Of a DNA stretch of 51,894 nt, positions 14,845 through 25,658 are shown piece after piece (positions within the stretch are counted from its first letter, which is position 1; each line of letters begins with the position of its first letter). The position numbers and the translations under genes were made by a program. A model generated the notes under the pieces. That model was given only the letters and a program-made list of their open reading frames with translations. It did no database searches and was not told the DNA's origin. Origin of the DNA: an uncultured Acidobacteriota bacterium (GTDB lineage Bacteria; Acidobacteriota; Vicinamibacteria; Fen-336); contig CADEEV010000031.1 in NCBI GenBank assembly GCA_902826455.1, positions 1 to 51,894 of the forward strand. Reading direction: 5' to 3'.

Positions 14845-14867
14845 AAAAGGGCCCCTTGCGAGGCCCT
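14845..14867 (-). terminator. Rho-independent terminator after tRNA-Pro(CGG)
   Basis: On the minus strand a 6-bp stem AGGGCC/GGCCCT with an 8-nt loop is followed by TTTT (bases 14845-14848 on the plus strand are A). It lies about 20 nt past the tRNA 3' end and would end the leftward tRNA transcript. It could also stop read-through from the PIN gene, but the U-tract fits the minus strand. Confidence 0.6.
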
Positions 14868-14885
14868 CGTAAGTTATTGATTAGA

Positions 14886-14964
<79 letters not shown>

Positions 14965-15124
14965 AGAGACGACGAATGAGACGTCGGGGACTTTACCACG
15001 CGCCCCGGCCGCCGGACAAGCCTCGGCTCGCCGGGAACTCGCGGCGCTACTTTTCGTATCTCTCCCGCAGGGGACGTTCGGGAGAGGTGTCGGATTTTGC
15101 GCACGGTTGTCGATGTACGGACGA

Positions 15125-17836
15125 ATGGCGATGTCTGAGTTCAGCAAGGACCGCTGGGACGCCGTCAGCTCCCATCTGGATCAGGCCCTCGACATGGAGC
15201 CGACCGAGGCCCGGGCCTGGATCGCCACCATCGAGGAGCAGGACCCGGCCCTGGCCGCCGACGTGCTGGGGCTGCTGCGCGAGCGCGACCTGGTCGCGAA
15301 GAACGAGTTCCTCGAGCGCGAGGCGCCCTTGCGGCCCGCGACGAGCGCCGCGCCGGGTCAAGGATTCGGCGTCTACACCCTGGTCTCCCCCATCGGCCGC
15401 GGCGGCATGGGCCACGTCTGGCTGGCGAGCCGGAACGACGGCCACTACGACGGCCAGGCGGCGGTCAAGATCCTCCACTCCGGCGTCGGCGAGGAGCGCT
15501 TCCGGCGCGAGGCGGGCTTCCTCGCCCGCCTGACGCACCCGCACATCGCCCACCTCATCGACGCGGGCATCGCGCCGGAAGGCCAGCCGTACCTCGTGCT
15601 CGAATATGTGGACGGCGAGCGCATCGACCACTACTGCGACAAGCGCGTGCTGAGTGTCGAGGCGCGGCTGCGACTCTTCCTCGACGTGCTGGGCGCCGTG
15701 TCCCACGCCCACAAGAACCTGATCGTGCATCGCGACATCAAGCCCTCGAACGTGCTCATCACGAGCGACGGGCGGGTCAAGCTCCTCGACTTCGGGATCG
15801 CGAAGCTGATCGAGACCGGCACCGACGCCTCGCTCACGCTCGAGAGCGGACAGGCCTTGACGCCGGACTATGCCGCGCCCGAGCAGGTCACGGCCGGGCC
15901 CATCACCACCGCGACCGACGTGTACGCGCTCGGCGTCATGCTCTACGTGCTGCTGACGGGCTCCCATCCCGTGGGCCCGGGACGGCGCTCCACGGCCGAC
16001 CTCGTGAAGGCGATCGTGGACACGGAGCCGCCCCCGATCTCCGACGTCGTGTCCCGCGGCGGAGCCCTGTGGCCCGACACGCGCAACGAGAACGCGGCGC
16101 GCCGCGCCACGACGCCCGACCGGCTCGAGCGGCAGCTCCGCGGCGACCTCGACACGATGGTCGCGAAGGCGCTCAAGAAGAACCCGGAAGAGCGCTACGT
16201 CTCGGTGCTGGCCCTCGCCGACGACATCCGGCGCTACCTGCGCCACGAGGCGATCAGCGCCCAGCCCGACCGGCTCACCTACCGCGCGTCGAAGTTCGTG
16301 AGGCGCAACCGCCTGCCGGTGAGCCTCGGCGTCTTCTTCGTGCTCGCGCTGCTGGGCGGCCTCACGGGGACGATCTGGCAGGCCCGCGTCGCGGCCCGCC
16401 AGCGCGACCTGGCCCTGGGCCAGCTCGATCGCGCGGAGAGCATCAACGAGTTCACGTCGTTCCTGCTGGGCCAGCCGAGCGGCAAGCCGCTCACCGTCCA
16501 TCAGACGCTGGAGCGGGCCGAGCACATGATCGCCGAGCGCTTCGGCCACGATCCGACCCTCGCCGTCGACCTGCTGGTGACGGTCGGCGCGATCTACGCC
16601 CAGCGCAACGAGACGGAGAACGCGCGGCGCACCCTGGAGCGCGCCTACCAGGCCTCGCGCGCCCTCGACGACCCGGCGATCCGCGCCCGCGCGTCGTGCG
16701 CGTGGGCGATCGCCGCCCAGGAGAACAACCTCGCCGGCGCCAAGCGCCTGATCCGCGAAGGCCTCGCCCTCACCACCGACGACGCGCACTTCGACGGGGT
16801 CGCGGCCGAGTGCCTCATGGGCCTGTCGGCCACGGCGGCCGACGAGGGCAACGCCGACGAGGCGGCCGATGCCGGCGAGCGCGCCCTCGCCCGGCTCAGC
16901 TCGCGGCCCCGCGCCTTCATGGAGCTGCGCGCGAGCATCCTCGAAGCCCTCGCCGTGGCGCGCCTGATGAAGGGCGAGACCCGCGCCGCCGACGTCGCCT
17001 TCGCCGGCGCCTTCGACGCGCTCAAGCGCATCGGCCGCGACGACACGACCGACGCGGCCATCCTGCGCCACAACTGGGCCATCAACCTCGCGAACACGAA
17101 CTCCCTCGAGGCGTACTCGATGTACCGCGAGGTGATCGCCACGTTCGAAGGCACGGCTCCCGAGAGCGTGCCGGCGCGCACGCGCCTCAACGCGGGGGTG
17201 CTGCTGCTGCGCCTCGGCCGCTACGCGGAGGGCCGCGCCGAGCTCGAGGCGGCCCAGGACATCGCCCGCAAGCAGGGCAGTCCCCAGAACGTGGGGCGCG
17301 CCGGCTACCAGCTGGCGCGGGCCTGCCGCGAGCTCAACGACCTCCCGTGCGCGCGCGCCGCGTTGACCGAGGCCGAGCCGGCCCTGAAGGCCTCCCTGCC
17401 GGCCGCGCATCGCGTGCTCGGCGATCTCGCCCGCGAGCAGGGGCTGCTGGCTGCGGCCGAGGGCGACGCCGCCACCGCGCGGCGGCGCTTCGACGAGTCC
17501 CTGGCGATCCACGCAGCCGTGCCCGAGACCCACGTGTCGCACGTCGAGACGCTGCTCGAGGTCGCGCGCTGGGAGCACGGCCGTCTCGACGACGATCGGG
17601 CGCGTCGCCACGCCCGCCAGGCCCTCGGCCTCGCCCAGGGCCTGCTCGGCACCGGCTCCCACTCGTGCTGGGTCGGGCTCAGCGAGATGCTGCTGGCGGA
17701 GATCGCCCGGAGCCACGGCGACGGCGCCGAGGCGCGCCGCCTGTATCAGGACGCCGAATCGCAGATGACGCCGACTCTCGGCGCGGCCCATCCGAGCGTG
17801 CGGGAGGCCCAGGCGCGACTGGCCGAGCCCTTCTAG
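15125..17836 (+). CDS. Transmembrane Ser/Thr protein kinase with TPR-like sensor region
   Basis: A Hanks-type kinase of about 903 residues. The cytoplasmic kinase domain shows the glycine loop IGRGGMGHVW (about 90-99), Lys115 (AAVKIL), the catalytic loop HRDIKPSN (202-209), DFG at about 222-224 and AAPEQ. A single membrane helix follows at about 398-418 (LGVFFVLALLGGLTG). The outer 480 residues are helical repeats of tetratricopeptide style, probably a sensor or partner surface. It converges with the sigma factor gene, overlapping by 4 bp. Kinase plus ECF pairs of this form are common in Acidobacteriota and Planctomycetota. ATG 15125 is chosen; 15131, 15113 and TTG 15107 are also in frame. 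Confidence 0.92.
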   Translation: MAMSEFSKDRWDAVSSHLDQALDMEPTEARAWIATIEEQDPALAADVLGLLRERDLVAKNEFLEREAPLRPATSAAPGQGFGVYTLVSPIGRGGMGHVWLASRNDGHYDGQAAVKILHSGVGEERFRREAGFLARLTHPHIAHLIDAGIAPEGQPYLVLEYVDGERIDHYCDKRVLSVEARLRLFLDVLGAVSHAHKNLIVHRDIKPSNVLITSDGRVKLLDFGIAKLIETGTDASLTLESGQALTPDYAAPEQVTAGPITTATDVYALGVMLYVLLTGSHPVGPGRRSTADLVKAIVDTEPPPISDVVSRGGALWPDTRNENAARRATTPDRLERQLRGDLDTMVAKALKKNPEERYVSVLALADDIRRYLRHEAISAQPDRLTYRASKFVRRNRLPVSLGVFFVLALLGGLTGTIWQARVAARQRDLALGQLDRAESINEFTSFLLGQPSGKPLTVHQTLERAEHMIAERFGHDPTLAVDLLVTVGAIYAQRNETENARRTLERAYQASRALDDPAIRARASCAWAIAAQENNLAGAKRLIREGLALTTDDAHFDGVAAECLMGLSATAADEGNADEAADAGERALARLSSRPRAFMELRASILEALAVARLMKGETRAADVAFAGAFDALKRIGRDDTTDAAILRHNWAINLANTNSLEAYSMYREVIATFEGTAPESVPARTRLNAGVLLLRLGRYAEGRAELEAAQDIARKQGSPQNVGRAGYQLARACRELNDLPCARAALTEAEPALKASLPAAHRVLGDLAREQGLLAAAEGDAATARRRFDESLAIHAAVPETHVSHVETLLEVARWEHGRLDDDRARRHARQALGLAQGLLGTGSHSCWVGLSEMLLAEIARSHGDGAEARRLYQDAESQMTPTLGAAHPSVREAQARLAEPF

Positions 17837-18390
17837 GGAGTGTCGCGCAGCGCGCGGTGCAGCAGGATGCGCGCCTTTTCCCAGTGGCGCTGCACCGTGC
17901 GCTCGGAGACCTGGCGCATCGCCGCGATCTCGCCGAAGGAGAAGCCGCAGAAGAACTTCAGGTCCACGACCTGGGCGAGCACCGGCTCCAGGGTGGCGAG
18001 CTCGTCGAGGGCGTCGCTGATGCGCGTGAGCTGCTTGTCGTCGGCGTCGGGCCCCGCGAGCTCCTCGATGAACGGCGTCAGCTTGTAGTCGCCGCCCCGC
18101 TTCTGGGCGTGGCGGCTGCGGGCGTAGTCGATCACGATCCCGCGCATCACGCGCGACGCGTAGGCCATGAAGCGGCCCTCGTCGGGGAAGATGCTGCCGT
18201 CGCGCCGCGAGATGTTGAGGTAGGCCTCGTGGAGCAGCGTCGTCGTGCCCAGGGTGACGCCGCGGTTCCGCGCGAGCTGGCGCCGCGCCAGCCGGTGCAG
18301 CTCGTCGTAGAGGCGCGCGAAGAGCGCGCGCGACGCCGGGCTGTCGACACGCGGCAACGAGCCGCGGGGGCCGGAGGCGCTGCCATCCAT
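17833..18390 (-). CDS. ECF-type RNA polymerase sigma factor (Sig-70_X6 group)
   Basis: A 185-residue sigma factor. Region 2 is seen in LFARLYDELHRLARRQLARN, THLL-like TTTLLHEAYLNIS and GRFMAYASRVMRGIVIDYAR. Region 4 is seen in LKFFCGFSFGEIAAMRQVSE with ERTVQRHWEKARILLHRAL. This is the PF07638/TIGR02999 kind, typically paired with Ser/Thr kinases and lacking a classical anti-sigma factor. The adjoining convergent kinase is therefore its likely regulator. ATG 18390 is chosen because TAGAGT (18398-18403, minus strand) ends 7 nt upstream, a leaderless arrangement. Confidence 0.92.
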   Translation of the reverse strand: MDGSASGPRGSLPRVDSPASRALFARLYDELHRLARRQLARNRGVTLGTTTLLHEAYLNISRRDGSIFPDEGRFMAYASRVMRGIVIDYARSRHAQKRGGDYKLTPFIEELAGPDADDKQLTRISDALDELATLEPVLAQVVDLKFFCGFSFGEIAAMRQVSERTVQRHWEKARILLHRALRDTP

Positions 18391-18607
18391 GCCCACGACT
18401 CTAGCATTCCCGGCAGCGGAACAAACGTACGGTGAAACTCGTCGGGAGACAGTAAAAAGGGGCTCTTTCCGAGCCCGGGCCGCCCTCGTCCCCTCCCCAC
18501 GCCGCCGGCCCTTCCTCCCAGAAAACCTGTCGTCTTGCCCGCGGCGTTCCCGATTAAACCGGTATGAAGGCGGTTTTCGGGTGTCGGGGGGCCTTCCGGG
18601 GGCAGTC

Positions 18608-18808
18608 ATGATGGAGCCGTTCTCGTTCGAGCAGGCGTGTCCGGGGTGCGACGCGCCCGTGCTGGTGAGGGGCATGCGCTCGGCCCCGTCGACGCGCAGC
18701 TTCTCGCGGCTGCGCGTGCTGTGTCCCGAGTGCAACGGGGGCTTCGCGCTCACCTGGTACGGGGAGGACGTGGACCTCGTCTCGGTGCTCTGCGAACGCC
18801 GCTCGTGA
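18608..18808 (+). CDS. Zinc-ribbon mini-protein, 66 aa
   Basis: A short protein with CPGC near the N-terminus and CPEC about 35 residues later, forming a two-pair zinc ribbon, and an acidic C-terminus (WYGEDVDLVSVLCE). ATG 18608 is directly followed by a second ATG. It is coupled by GTGA to a second zinc-ribbon gene. The function is unknown; the two could form a complex. Confidence 0.6.
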   Translation: MMEPFSFEQACPGCDAPVLVRGMRSAPSTRSFSRLRVLCPECNGGFALTWYGEDVDLVSVLCERRS

Positions 18809-19002
18809 GCACCTTCGGCATCTCGGTGCGCTGCCAGCGCTGCCTGCGCCACGTCTTCTTCGTGGGCGTGCGCATCCTCGAGGGCGACACCGAGCGCCGC
18901 TCCTGCTTCCGCTTTCCGTGCCCGCGCTGCGGCACGTCCAACCCACGCGAGATCGTCGGAACCGTCGAGCCCGGCAGCCTGACCTGGCACTCGCGGGACT
19001 GA
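18805..19002 (+). CDS. Zinc-ribbon mini-protein, 65 aa
   Basis: GTG 18805 overlaps the stop of the preceding gene. It has CQRC near the start and CPRCGTSNPREI about 30 residues later, with strands between (HVFFVGVRILEGD). This pattern is that of a zinc ribbon with a beta hairpin. It converges with surE, leaving 21 bp between the stops. No family is recognised. Confidence 0.6.
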   Translation: MSTFGISVRCQRCLRHVFFVGVRILEGDTERRSCFRFPCPRCGTSNPREIVGTVEPGSLTWHSRD

Positions 19003-19023
19003 GGCCGTGGCGGCCCCAGGACT

Positions 19024-19776
19024 TCAGGGGCGCGGCTTCGACAAGCCCGCGACGAACGGCCGCAGGCCGGCCAGCGCGCCGTGGTGCGTCGTGTCGGTCT
19101 GCAGCGGCGTCACGGAGATGAAGCCCTCGCGCACCGCGTGGACGTCGGAGAGGTCGTCCGAGAGCCACTTGTCGCGGCCCTCCTCGATCCAGTAGTAGGT
19201 CCGGCTCCGCGGGTCGAGGCCCTCGATCACCTCGCCGGCGTGCTCGCGCCGGCCCTGCACCGTGAGCACCGCCCCGCGCGGCGTCCCCACCGGCACGTTC
19301 ACGTTCAGCAGCGTGTGCCGCGGCAGCCCCTTCTGCAGGACCTCGGCGACCAGCACGCGCGCGAAGGCCGCGGCGTGGCTGTAGTCGTGCTCGGCCTTGG
19401 CGGCGAGGGACACGGCGATCGAGGGGATCCCGAAGAAGACGCCCTCGCGCGCGCCGCCCACCGTTCCCGAGTAGAAGACGTCGTCTCCCAGGTTGCCGCC
19501 GCGGTTGATGCCGGAGACGACGATGTCGGGATGCTGCTTGAAGAGCTTCACGCACGCGAGGTTCACGCAGTCGGCCGGCGTCCCGTCCACGGCGTGGATG
19601 CCCGGCTCCAGGGTCGACAGGCGCACCGGGCGCGTCAGCGTGAGCGACTGCGAGCACGCGCTCACCTCGCGGTCGGGCGCCACGACCTGGACGTCGCCGA
19701 GGGGCGTCAGGGCCGACGCGAGGGCACGGATCCCGGGCGCGTGGACGCCGTCGTCGTTGGTGATGAGGATCAGCAC
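19024..19776 (-). CDS. surE: 5'/3'-nucleotidase SurE
   Basis: A 250-residue survival protein that removes phosphate from nucleoside monophosphates. The metal-binding NDDG lies at the start (LILITNDDGVHAPG). Further motifs are VVAPDREVSACSQSLT, DGTPADCV, the SGINRGGNLGDDVFYSGTVG loop and AREGVFFGIPSIAVS. All are standard SurE features and the length is normal. GTG 19776 begins directly at the conserved strand. The open frame continues upstream through the tRNA-Pro gene, which is not coding. It is not clearly in an operon. Confidence 0.95.
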   Translation of the reverse strand: MLILITNDDGVHAPGIRALASALTPLGDVQVVAPDREVSACSQSLTLTRPVRLSTLEPGIHAVDGTPADCVNLACVKLFKQHPDIVVSGINRGGNLGDDVFYSGTVGGAREGVFFGIPSIAVSLAAKAEHDYSHAAAFARVLVAEVLQKGLPRHTLLNVNVPVGTPRGAVLTVQGRREHAGEVIEGLDPRSRTYYWIEEGRDKWLSDDLSDVHAVREGFISVTPLQTDTTHHGALAGLRPFVAGLSKPRP

Positions 19777-19797
19777 GGGGGAACGAGGAGGAGGGGT

Positions 19798-19874
19798 TGG
19801 TCGGGATGGCGAGATTTGAACTCGCGACCACCTGCACCCCAAGCAGGTGCGCTACCAGGCTGCGCTACATCCCG
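19798..19874 (-). tRNA. tRNA-Pro (GGG anticodon)
   Basis: Minus-strand cloverleaf with acceptor CGGGATG/CATCCCG, discriminator A and encoded CCA (19798-19800). The anticodon stem is CCTGC/GCAGG with loop TTGGGGT (anticodon GGG), and the T-loop is GAGTTCAAATCTC. It follows ihfA and merR in transcription order, an arrangement I recall from pseudomonads. Confidence 0.95.
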
Positions 19875-19879
19875 ATCAG

Positions 19880-20266
19880 TCAGGACCGGGTTTTATCATT
19901 CCTGTCGAAGAGAGTCAAAATTTCCCGAAGCTGGACGCGCACTTGGTCGAGCGCGAGCCGCGTCGGATCGCCGTCGAGATTGGCGGCCGCCTGGGACTGC
20001 GGCGTCTCGGGGCGCCCCGCCATCTCGGTCTCGAGCCGCTTCTTGGCGCCGGCGATCGTGAAGCCCTCCTGGTAGAGGAGCTCCTTGATGCGCAGCACGG
20101 TCTCGATGTCGCGGCGGCGGTAGATGCGCTGGCCGGAGCTGTTCTTGGCGGGGGCGAGGGCCGGGAACTCCGATTCCCAGTAGCGCAGCACGTAGGGCTG
20201 CGTGTCGGTGATCTCGCAGACCTCGCCGATCTTGAAGAAGAGCTTGTTGGGGACCTTGCGTTCCAT
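19880..20266 (-). CDS. MerR-family transcriptional regulator
   Basis: A 128-residue protein with an N-terminal MerR winged helix: [20 protein letters not shown], then [20 protein letters not shown] short helical tail ([14 protein letters not shown]) probably gives a dimer coiled coil. There is no ligand domain and no Cys cluster, unlike metal-sensing MerR proteins. It lies 19 bp after the IHF gene and 5 bp before tRNA-Pro(GGG), so the three are likely co-transcribed from the promoter at 20626-20653. Targets are unknown. Confidence 0.9.
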   Translation of the reverse strand: MERKVPNKLFFKIGEVCEITDTQPYVLRYWESEFPALAPAKNSSGQRIYRRRDIETVLRIKELLYQEGFTIAGAKKRLETEMAGRPETPQSQAAANLDGDPTRLALDQVRVQLREILTLFDRNDKTRS

Positions 20267-20285
20267 GCGCGGGGGCGGGCTTCAG

Positions 20286-20561
20286 CTACTCGCCGGGAGC
20301 GCCGAAGAGCTTGGAGGGGCGGAACACGACCGACGTGCGGGGCTTGATCAGCATCTCCTCTCCAGTTTGGGGATTGCGTCCGCGCCGTTCCCGTTTCTGG
20401 CGGATCAAAAACGTTCCGAACCCGGTGATCTGAACCTTCTCGCCGTGACCCAGCTTGCTCTTGATCGAGTCGAAGATCACTTCCACGAGCCGGGCCGCCT
20501 CGCGGTTCGAGATCCCCCCATGTCGCTCGTACACGATTCGGGCGATGTCGGCCTTGGTCAT
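20286..20561 (-). CDS. ihfA: Integration host factor alpha-like DNA-binding protein
   Basis: A 91-residue HU/IHF-fold protein. The helical body reads TKADIARIVYERHGGISNRE, then the saddle with GFGTFLIRQKRERRGRNPQT and a beta arm that ends in SVVFRPSK. The GRNPQTGEE arm tip is the DNA-kinking Pro loop. It is placed upstream of merR and tRNA-Pro, as IHF-alpha genes often are. ATG 20561 starts the fold; an upstream in-frame start exists but adds an unsupported tail. A consensus promoter lies about 65 bp upstream. Confidence 0.88.
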   Translation of the reverse strand: MTKADIARIVYERHGGISNREAARLVEVIFDSIKSKLGHGEKVQITGFGTFLIRQKRERRGRNPQTGEEMLIKPRTSVVFRPSKLFGAPGE

Positions 20562-20625
20562 GGGAAGCAGCCCCGAGCCGTACAAAATCCAGTGATTACT
20601 AGTACTTAGCCGAAAGACTTCGACC

Positions 20626-20653
20626 ATTATATGAGGCGAAGTTCCGATGTCAA
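20626..20653 (-). promoter_or_regulatory. Consensus sigma-70 promoter for ihfA-merR
   Basis: On the minus strand TTGACA (20653 to 20648) is followed after 16 bp by TATAAT (20631 to 20626). Both hexamers match the sigma-70 consensus perfectly. Transcription would start near 20619, giving a leader of about 60 nt before the ihfA ATG. It is the best conventional promoter in the window. Confidence 0.85.
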
Positions 20654-20676
20654 GAAAAACCTTAAGGAATGCACAC

Positions 20677-21990
20677 TTAGTGCTTGCGGGTCGTCACCTT
20701 CAGGGCGAGCGGCGCTCCCTCGAAGCCGAATTCCTCCCGGATCTGGTTCTCCAGATAGCGCTTGTAGGAGAAGTGGAGGTCGACGGGATGGCTGAGGGAG
20801 ATCACGAAGGTCGGGGGCGCCGCGCCCACCTGGGTGCCGAACAGGATCGCCACCGAGTGGCCGCCCTTGGCCGCCTTGGGAGCGTAGCCCTTCGAGGCCT
20901 TCGCCAGCAGCCGGTTGAGCTGGCCCGTCGTGATCCGCGTCTTGCACGCGGCCGCCACGCGTTTGGCCGCGGCCAGCAGCGGGCCGATCCCCTTCCCGGT
21001 CTGGGCCGAGACGAACACGATCGGCGCGAAGGCGAGGAACTTCAGGTGGTCCCGGACGGCCTGCTCGAAGACCTTCTGCTTCAGCTCCTTGTCGTGGGCG
21101 ACGTCCCACTTGTTCACCGCGATCACGACGCCGCGGCGCGCCTCCTGGATGTGACCGGCGATCGTCGCGTCCATGTCGCGCAGGCCGTCCTCGGCGTCGA
21201 GCACCAGGATCGCGACGTCCGAGCGGTCGATTGCGTGCTTCGCCTGCACCACGCTCACGTGGTCGACGTTCTCCTTGAGGAGCCGCACGCGCCGGATCCC
21301 GGCGGTGTCGACGAAGACGAAACGGTCCTCGCCACGCTCCACCACGCTGTCCACGGAGTCCCGCGTCGTGCCCGGGATGGCCGAGACGACCGCGCGGTTC
21401 CTGCCCAGCAGCCGGTTGAGCATGGAGGACTTCCCGACGTTCGGGCGGCCGACGAGGGCGATCCGCATCGCCGGGAGCTCCTCGACGACCTCGGCCCGCG
21501 GCAGCCCGTCGAGGGCCTGGTCGAGCAGGTCCCCCACCCCGAGTCCGTGCTCGGCGGAGATCGGAACCACGTGGTCGAAGCCGAGGCGCGAGAACTCGTT
21601 GAGGGCCTCCTCCCCCGCTTCCAGCTTGTTCACAGCCACCAGCACGGGCTTGCCGGCCTTGCGCAGCTGGGCGGCGATCGCCTTGTCGTCGGGCAGCAGG
21701 CCCGCCCGGCCGTCCACGACCAGGATCACCCGGTCCGACTCGGCGATCGCCAGGGCCGCCTGGTCCGCCGCTGGACCCAGGAGGGGATCGGCCGTGCCCA
21801 GCAGGAGGCCGCCCGTGTCGATCAGCTCGAAGGCAGCGCCCTGCCAGGAGGTCTGGGCGTAGTTGCGGTCGCGGGTCGAGCCCGGGCGGGAGTCGGTGAT
21901 GGCCTTGCGGCGTCCACAGATCCGGTTGAACAGCGTGGACTTGCCGACGTTGGGGCGTCCGACGAGGGCCACCTTCGGGATGGGAATCAT
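20677..21990 (-). CDS. der: Ribosome-assembly GTPase Der (EngA)
   Basis: A 437-residue protein with two tandem GTPase domains and a KH-like end. Domain 1 has GRPNVGKST, DTGG and NKLE; domain 2 (from about 175) has GRPNVGKSS, DTAG and NKWD. The switch motifs PGSTRDR and PGTTRDS are present. Der acts in late 50S assembly. The first NKxD box carries Glu instead of Asp (NKLE), a mild deviation in the guanine-specificity motif. It is divergent from the HU-family gene, with 39 bp between them. Confidence 0.96.
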   Translation of the reverse strand: MIPIPKVALVGRPNVGKSTLFNRICGRRKAITDSRPGSTRDRNYAQTSWQGAAFELIDTGGLLLGTADPLLGPAADQAALAIAESDRVILVVDGRAGLLPDDKAIAAQLRKAGKPVLVAVNKLEAGEEALNEFSRLGFDHVVPISAEHGLGVGDLLDQALDGLPRAEVVEELPAMRIALVGRPNVGKSSMLNRLLGRNRAVVSAIPGTTRDSVDSVVERGEDRFVFVDTAGIRRVRLLKENVDHVSVVQAKHAIDRSDVAILVLDAEDGLRDMDATIAGHIQEARRGVVIAVNKWDVAHDKELKQKVFEQAVRDHLKFLAFAPIVFVSAQTGKGIGPLLAAAKRVAAACKTRITTGQLNRLLAKASKGYAPKAAKGGHSVAILFGTQVGAAPPTFVISLSHPVDLHFSYKRYLENQIREEFGFEGAPLALKVTTRKH

Positions 21991-21994
21991 GGGC

Positions 21995-22021
21995 TATACT
22001 ATTGTCTCCTAAGGAGGAGGT
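21995..22021 (+). promoter_or_regulatory. Minus-10 box and strong ribosome-binding site of HU gene
   Basis: TATACT (21995-22000, within GCTATACT) lies 30 bp before the start codon, and AAGGAGGAGG (22011-22020) precedes the ATG at 22030 by 9 bp. The minus-35 region would fall within the first codons of der on the other strand. Confidence 0.65.
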
Positions 22022-22029
22022 CCATCCCC

Positions 22030-22302
22030 ATGATCAAGGTGGACATCATCAACGAGGTTTCCAAGGCGGCCGACATCACCAAGGTGAAGGCCGAGGTGGC
22101 TGTCGAGGCGGTTCTCGACGCCATGAAGTCCTCGATGATGAAGGGCGAGCGAATCGAGCTGCGCGGCTTCGGCGTCTTCCAGGTGAAGCCCCGCAAGCGC
22201 GGCATCGGCCGTAACCCACGGACGGGCCGAGAGGTTCGCATCCCCCCCGGCCGCACGATCCGCTTCAAGCCGGGCAAGGACCTCCAGAACCTGAGCCAGT
22301 AG
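22030..22302 (+). CDS. hup: HU-family nucleoid DNA-binding protein
   Basis: A 90-residue HU/IHF-like protein: IINEVSKAADITKVKAEVAV, MKGERIELRGFGVFQVKPRK, then the arm GIGRNPRTGREVRIPPGRT and RFKPGKDL. The Pro loop and basic arms are complete. It probably compacts or bends DNA as a homodimer or with the IHF-alpha-like protein encoded 1.5 kb away. The strong ribosome-binding site suggests high expression. The beta arm has the sequence style of IHF-beta-like proteins as much as HU. Confidence 0.92.
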   Translation: MIKVDIINEVSKAADITKVKAEVAVEAVLDAMKSSMMKGERIELRGFGVFQVKPRKRGIGRNPRTGREVRIPPGRTIRFKPGKDLQNLSQ

Positions 22303-22315
22303 CCGCACCCTTCCC

Positions 22316-23266
22316 TTGAGCCTGCCTCAGCCGTTTCCCTTTCCCGACGGCAGTGTCCCCGCGTGGCGCGAGCGGCCTCGGCTGCCGCCCGTCCCGCGGG
22401 CCGAGCTGCTGCGCAGCGCGCTCTTCTTCGTGCTCACCGCGGCGAGCGTCTTCGCCACCGGCGGGCTCCAGGTGCTCGCCGACGGCTCGGGATCCCTGGT
22501 CCTCGACGTCGGCTCCGGCCTGAAGCTGGTCACGGCGCTCCTGGCCATCCTCCTGAGCCACGAGATGGGCCACTACCTGGCCTGCCGCTACTACCGGGTC
22601 GACGCGTCGCTGCCCTACTTCATCCCCTTTCCCCTCGGACTCGCCGGCACCCTCGGCGCCTTCATCCGTATCCGCGCGCTCATCCCCACGCGCAAGGCGC
22701 TGTTCGACATCGGCATCGCCGGCCCGCTGGCGGGCTTCGTGGTCTGCCTGCCGGTGATGGTCCTCGGGGCTCTCGAGGGTACCTGGGTGCCGCTGGTGAA
22801 CGGCGGCCAGGGCCCGAACTACCTCGGCGAGCCGCTGCTGTTCGGCTGGATCGTCGACCTGCTCCGAGGTCCGACGCCCCCGGGCATGACGCTCGCGATC
22901 GGCCCGCTGGGCATGGCGGCCTGGTTCGGGCTCTTCGTGACGTCCCTCAACCTGATGCCGGTGGGCCAGCTCGACGGCGGCCACGTCATCTATGCGCTCT
23001 GGCCGCGCTGGGCCGTGACGATCTCGCGCGTCGGGATCGCCGCCTGCCTCGGCCTGCTCTACTTCCGCCCGAGCTGGCTGCTGTGGGCGATCCTCCTGCT
23101 CGTGCTGGGCCGCAACGGCCACCCGCCCACGGCCTACGACGACGAGCCCGTCGGGCGCGCCCGTGTCTGGATCGGGCTGCTCGGTTTCGTCGTGCTGGCC
23201 GTCTCCTTCACGCCGAGCCCGTTCATGGTGTCGTGGCACGACTTCCTCGAGGCCTTCGGCTACTAG
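22316..23266 (+). CDS. Site-2-type intramembrane metalloprotease (M50)
   Basis: A 316-residue membrane protein with the zinc motif HEMGH (in ILLSHEMGHYLAC, about residue 82) and the third ligand region LNLMPVGQLDGGHV. At least six hydrophobic segments are visible. There is no PDZ domain, which makes it the minimal M50 type found in many bacteria and plant chloroplasts (EGY-like). Substrates may be membrane-bound anti-sigma factors or signal remnants. TTG 22316 is taken as start, 14 bp after the HU stop, but has no clear ribosome-binding site. It converges with priA. Confidence 0.88.
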   Translation: MSLPQPFPFPDGSVPAWRERPRLPPVPRAELLRSALFFVLTAASVFATGGLQVLADGSGSLVLDVGSGLKLVTALLAILLSHEMGHYLACRYYRVDASLPYFIPFPLGLAGTLGAFIRIRALIPTRKALFDIGIAGPLAGFVVCLPVMVLGALEGTWVPLVNGGQGPNYLGEPLLFGWIVDLLRGPTPPGMTLAIGPLGMAAWFGLFVTSLNLMPVGQLDGGHVIYALWPRWAVTISRVGIAACLGLLYFRPSWLLWAILLLVLGRNGHPPTAYDDEPVGRARVWIGLLGFVVLAVSFTPSPFMVSWHDFLEAFGY

Positions 23267-23270
23267 GCGG

Positions 23271-25625
<2,355 letters not shown>

Positions 25626-25658
25626 CGGGCCGCTACTCTAGCCGGTCCCGCCGCCCGC

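Noticed and set aside
16069-18435. Long rightward frame (788 codons) across kinase and sigma genes
   Set aside because: It is a second-frame shadow of the kinase coding sequence, Arg/Pro/Ala-rich, and runs antisense through the sigma factor gene. High GC makes such shadows long.
20647-22029. Rightward extension in front of the HU gene (fused frame of 551 codons)
   Set aside because: It is antisense to der. The HU protein begins at ATG 22030 behind a strong ribosome-binding site and is full length from there.
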